From NCBI RefSeq assembly GCF_003945595.2, contig NW_024104376.1:1488001-1552000 (forward strand): DNA of 64,000 nt, given 5' to 3'. A program made the translations under genes and the position numbers. Shown here piece by piece: positions 63,478-64,000 of the stretch. Position 1 is the stretch's first letter; every line of letters starts with the position of its first letter. The DNA comes from Pipra filicauda. Taxonomy: Eukaryota; Chordata; Aves; Passeriformes; Pipridae. The notes under the pieces were generated by a model that saw nothing but the letters and a program-made list of their open reading frames with translations, made no database searches and had not been told where the DNA came from.

Positions 63478-63492
63478 TGCTTTGTTTCACAG
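63478..63492 (+). other. Candidate 3' splice site of the ZHX2 coding exon
   Basis: The sequence reads tgctttgtttcacag, with the AG at 63491-63492. It is a short, moderately pyrimidine-rich tract ending in CAG, with no competing AG in the 10 bases before it. Its distance to the ATG (185 bases) is reasonable for the untranslated start of this exon. It is the best acceptor I see close to the start codon, but the pyrimidine tract is interrupted by G residues, so the call is moderate. Confidence 0.55.
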
Positions 63493-63677
63493 GTGTCATG
63501 CAGCTGACAGGTACACTCGTGGAGCTGATGGTCACAACCAGGGCAGAAATTCATTAAGCAAAACAGAATAAAATAATCAAGGTGTTTTGGAGCTGTTTGC
63601 AAGATCTACTGAGTTGGTCGCTCATCCTGTCAAAACAAGACAGCATTTGGGGCAACAGTGTGCTGCCAGTGGCTGCC
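63493..63677 (+). other. ZHX2: Probable 5'UTR part of the ZHX2 coding exon
   Basis: In mammalian ZHX2 the whole coding region lies in one internal exon whose first bases are untranslated. Here the 185 bases before the ATG follow an acceptor-like sequence (pyrimidine-rich 'tgctttgtttcacag' ending at 63492). The leader has one upstream ATG at 63498. The exon boundary is inferred; another AG, for example at 63510 (cagctgacag), could also serve. RNA data would settle it. Confidence 0.6.
63498..63557 (+). other. Upstream ORF in the ZHX2 leader (19 codons plus stop)
   Basis: If the exon starts at 63493, the first ATG in it is at 63498. It opens a 19-codon frame ending with TAA at 63555-63557. It is in the same reading frame as ZHX2 and stops 120 bases before the main ATG. 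Its start context (C at -3, C at +4) is weak, so leaky scanning to the strong main ATG is expected. Whether it is translated is unknown. Confidence 0.4.
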
Positions 63678-64000
63678 ATGGCCAGCAAAAGAAAGTCGAC
63701 AACTCCCTGTATGGTGCGAACTTCTGAAGTCGTGGAGCAGGAAGGCGCTGAGGGTGTAGAAACTTCTAAAGAGAAGGGGACTGGCACACCACAGCAGGAT
63801 TCCAAAAAAAACTGGCCTTCAGAAAACTCAGTCAAAGACTGTGAAGTGGTTGAGGCAAAGCCCCCAGCTGAAAATCAGTCTAAGAAACCCCAGGGTGGTT
63901 ATGAGTGTAAGTACTGCCCTTACTCAACACAAAACTTAAATGAATTTACAGAGCATGTTGACACTCAGCATCCAAATGTCATTCTCAATCCCCTGTATGT
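63678..64000 (+). CDS. ZHX2: ZHX2, zinc fingers and homeoboxes 2, N-terminal part (runs off window)
   Basis: ZHX2 is a nuclear transcriptional repressor with two C2H2 zinc fingers followed by several homeodomains. Family members form homo- and heterodimers and bind NF-YA. Human ZHX2 is about 837 residues, so this is roughly the first 13%. The visible 107 codons begin MASKRKSTTPCMVRTS, which matches ZHX2 rather than ZHX1 (MASRRKST..) from memory of the family. Residues 17-72 are a hydrophilic, poorly conserved linker. Residues 75-98 form the first zinc finger, with C77, C80, H93 and H98 (C-X2-C-X12-H-X4-H), followed by a PNVILNPLY stretch typical of ZHX2. The start ATG at 63678 has a good context (G at -3, G at +4). 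An in-frame stop at 63555-63557 lies upstream, with no other in-frame ATG between. The frame is intact, with two extra bases at the window edge. The second finger and homeodomains lie outside. No frameshift is seen. Confidence 0.97.
   Translation, partial: MASKRKSTTPCMVRTSEVVEQEGAEGVETSKEKGTGTPQQDSKKNWPSENSVKDCEVVEAKPPAENQSKKPQGGYECKYCPYSTQNLNEFTEHVDTQHPNVILNPLY

Larger units (their letters stand above)
1..63492 (+). other. Non-coding DNA upstream of the ZHX2 coding exon, probably 5' intron
   Basis: No open frame in this stretch matches a known protein except CR1 retroelement remnants. Human ZHX2 spans close to 200 kb, with long introns before the single coding exon. The simplest reading is that most or all of this stretch is ZHX2 5' intron, but a promoter or a short 5'UTR exon could lie inside and would not be recognisable by eye. 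The base composition is moderately AT-rich with CpG depletion, as expected for an avian gene-poor intron. Confidence 0.7.

Noticed and set aside
63554..63835. 93-codon minus-strand frame over the ZHX2 start
   Set aside because: It is antisense shadow of the ZHX2 exon, with no independent support.
1..64000. CRISPR arrays, bacterial operons, integrated viral genomes, tRNA or rRNA genes
   Set aside because: No regularly spaced repeats, long terminal repeats, retroviral gene pieces or cloverleaf-forming sequences were seen. The sequence is vertebrate intronic DNA with CR1 and MIR/L2 remnants only.

Overview
The window is vertebrate nuclear DNA, most probably from a bird. Six chicken-repeat-1 (CR1) LINE fragments are recognisable, several ending in the CR1 tail 'ttctatgattct'. 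Other repeats are sparse and ancient (MIR/L2-like). CpG is depleted, and there is no bacterial-type gene packing. Low repeat density with CR1 as the only young-looking element is the usual avian pattern; crocodile or turtle is possible but less likely. The species cannot be named from the sequence.

The only gene I can support is at the right edge. An open frame starts at 63678 and runs off the window at 64000. Its 107 residues match the N-terminus of ZHX2 (zinc fingers and homeoboxes 2), including the opening residues MASKRKSTTPCMVRTS and the first C2H2 finger. In mammals the ZHX2 coding region sits in one large exon, preceded by 5'UTR exons and very long introns. A splice-acceptor-like site at about 63492 fits the start of that exon. 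The preceding 63 kb is best read as 5' intronic or upstream flanking sequence of ZHX2 on the + strand. Any 5'UTR exon inside it cannot be placed with confidence.

Layout: 1-1442 unique DNA; 1443-1715 old CR1 (-); 1716-9349 unique, AT-rich from 6700 to 7290; 9350-9436 MIR/L2-like (-); 9437-16410 unique, with a conserved-looking block near 15280-15460; 16411-16450 CR1 tail (+); 16783-17045 GC-rich patch; 19969-20731 CR1 (-); 22405-23126 CR1 (+); 23127-34689 unique, with a CRE-like palindrome at 32461 and an RFX-like site at 33690; 34690-34785 MIR-like; 34786-50852 unique; 50853-51022 MIR-like (+); 51023-59705 unique, with an AP-1/RUNX-like cluster near 52500; 59706-60412 CR1 (-); 62125-62212 CR1 (-); 63000-63250 AT-rich conserved-looking block; 63493-64000 ZHX2 exon.

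No new gene system is visible. The many short open frames elsewhere have the length and composition expected of non-coding DNA. What deserves a second look is regulatory: several blocks that look like conserved non-coding elements with dense transcription-factor motifs, a possible uORF in the ZHX2 leader, and a consensus splice donor 410 bp upstream of the coding exon. All of these are inference until checked by alignment or RNA data.
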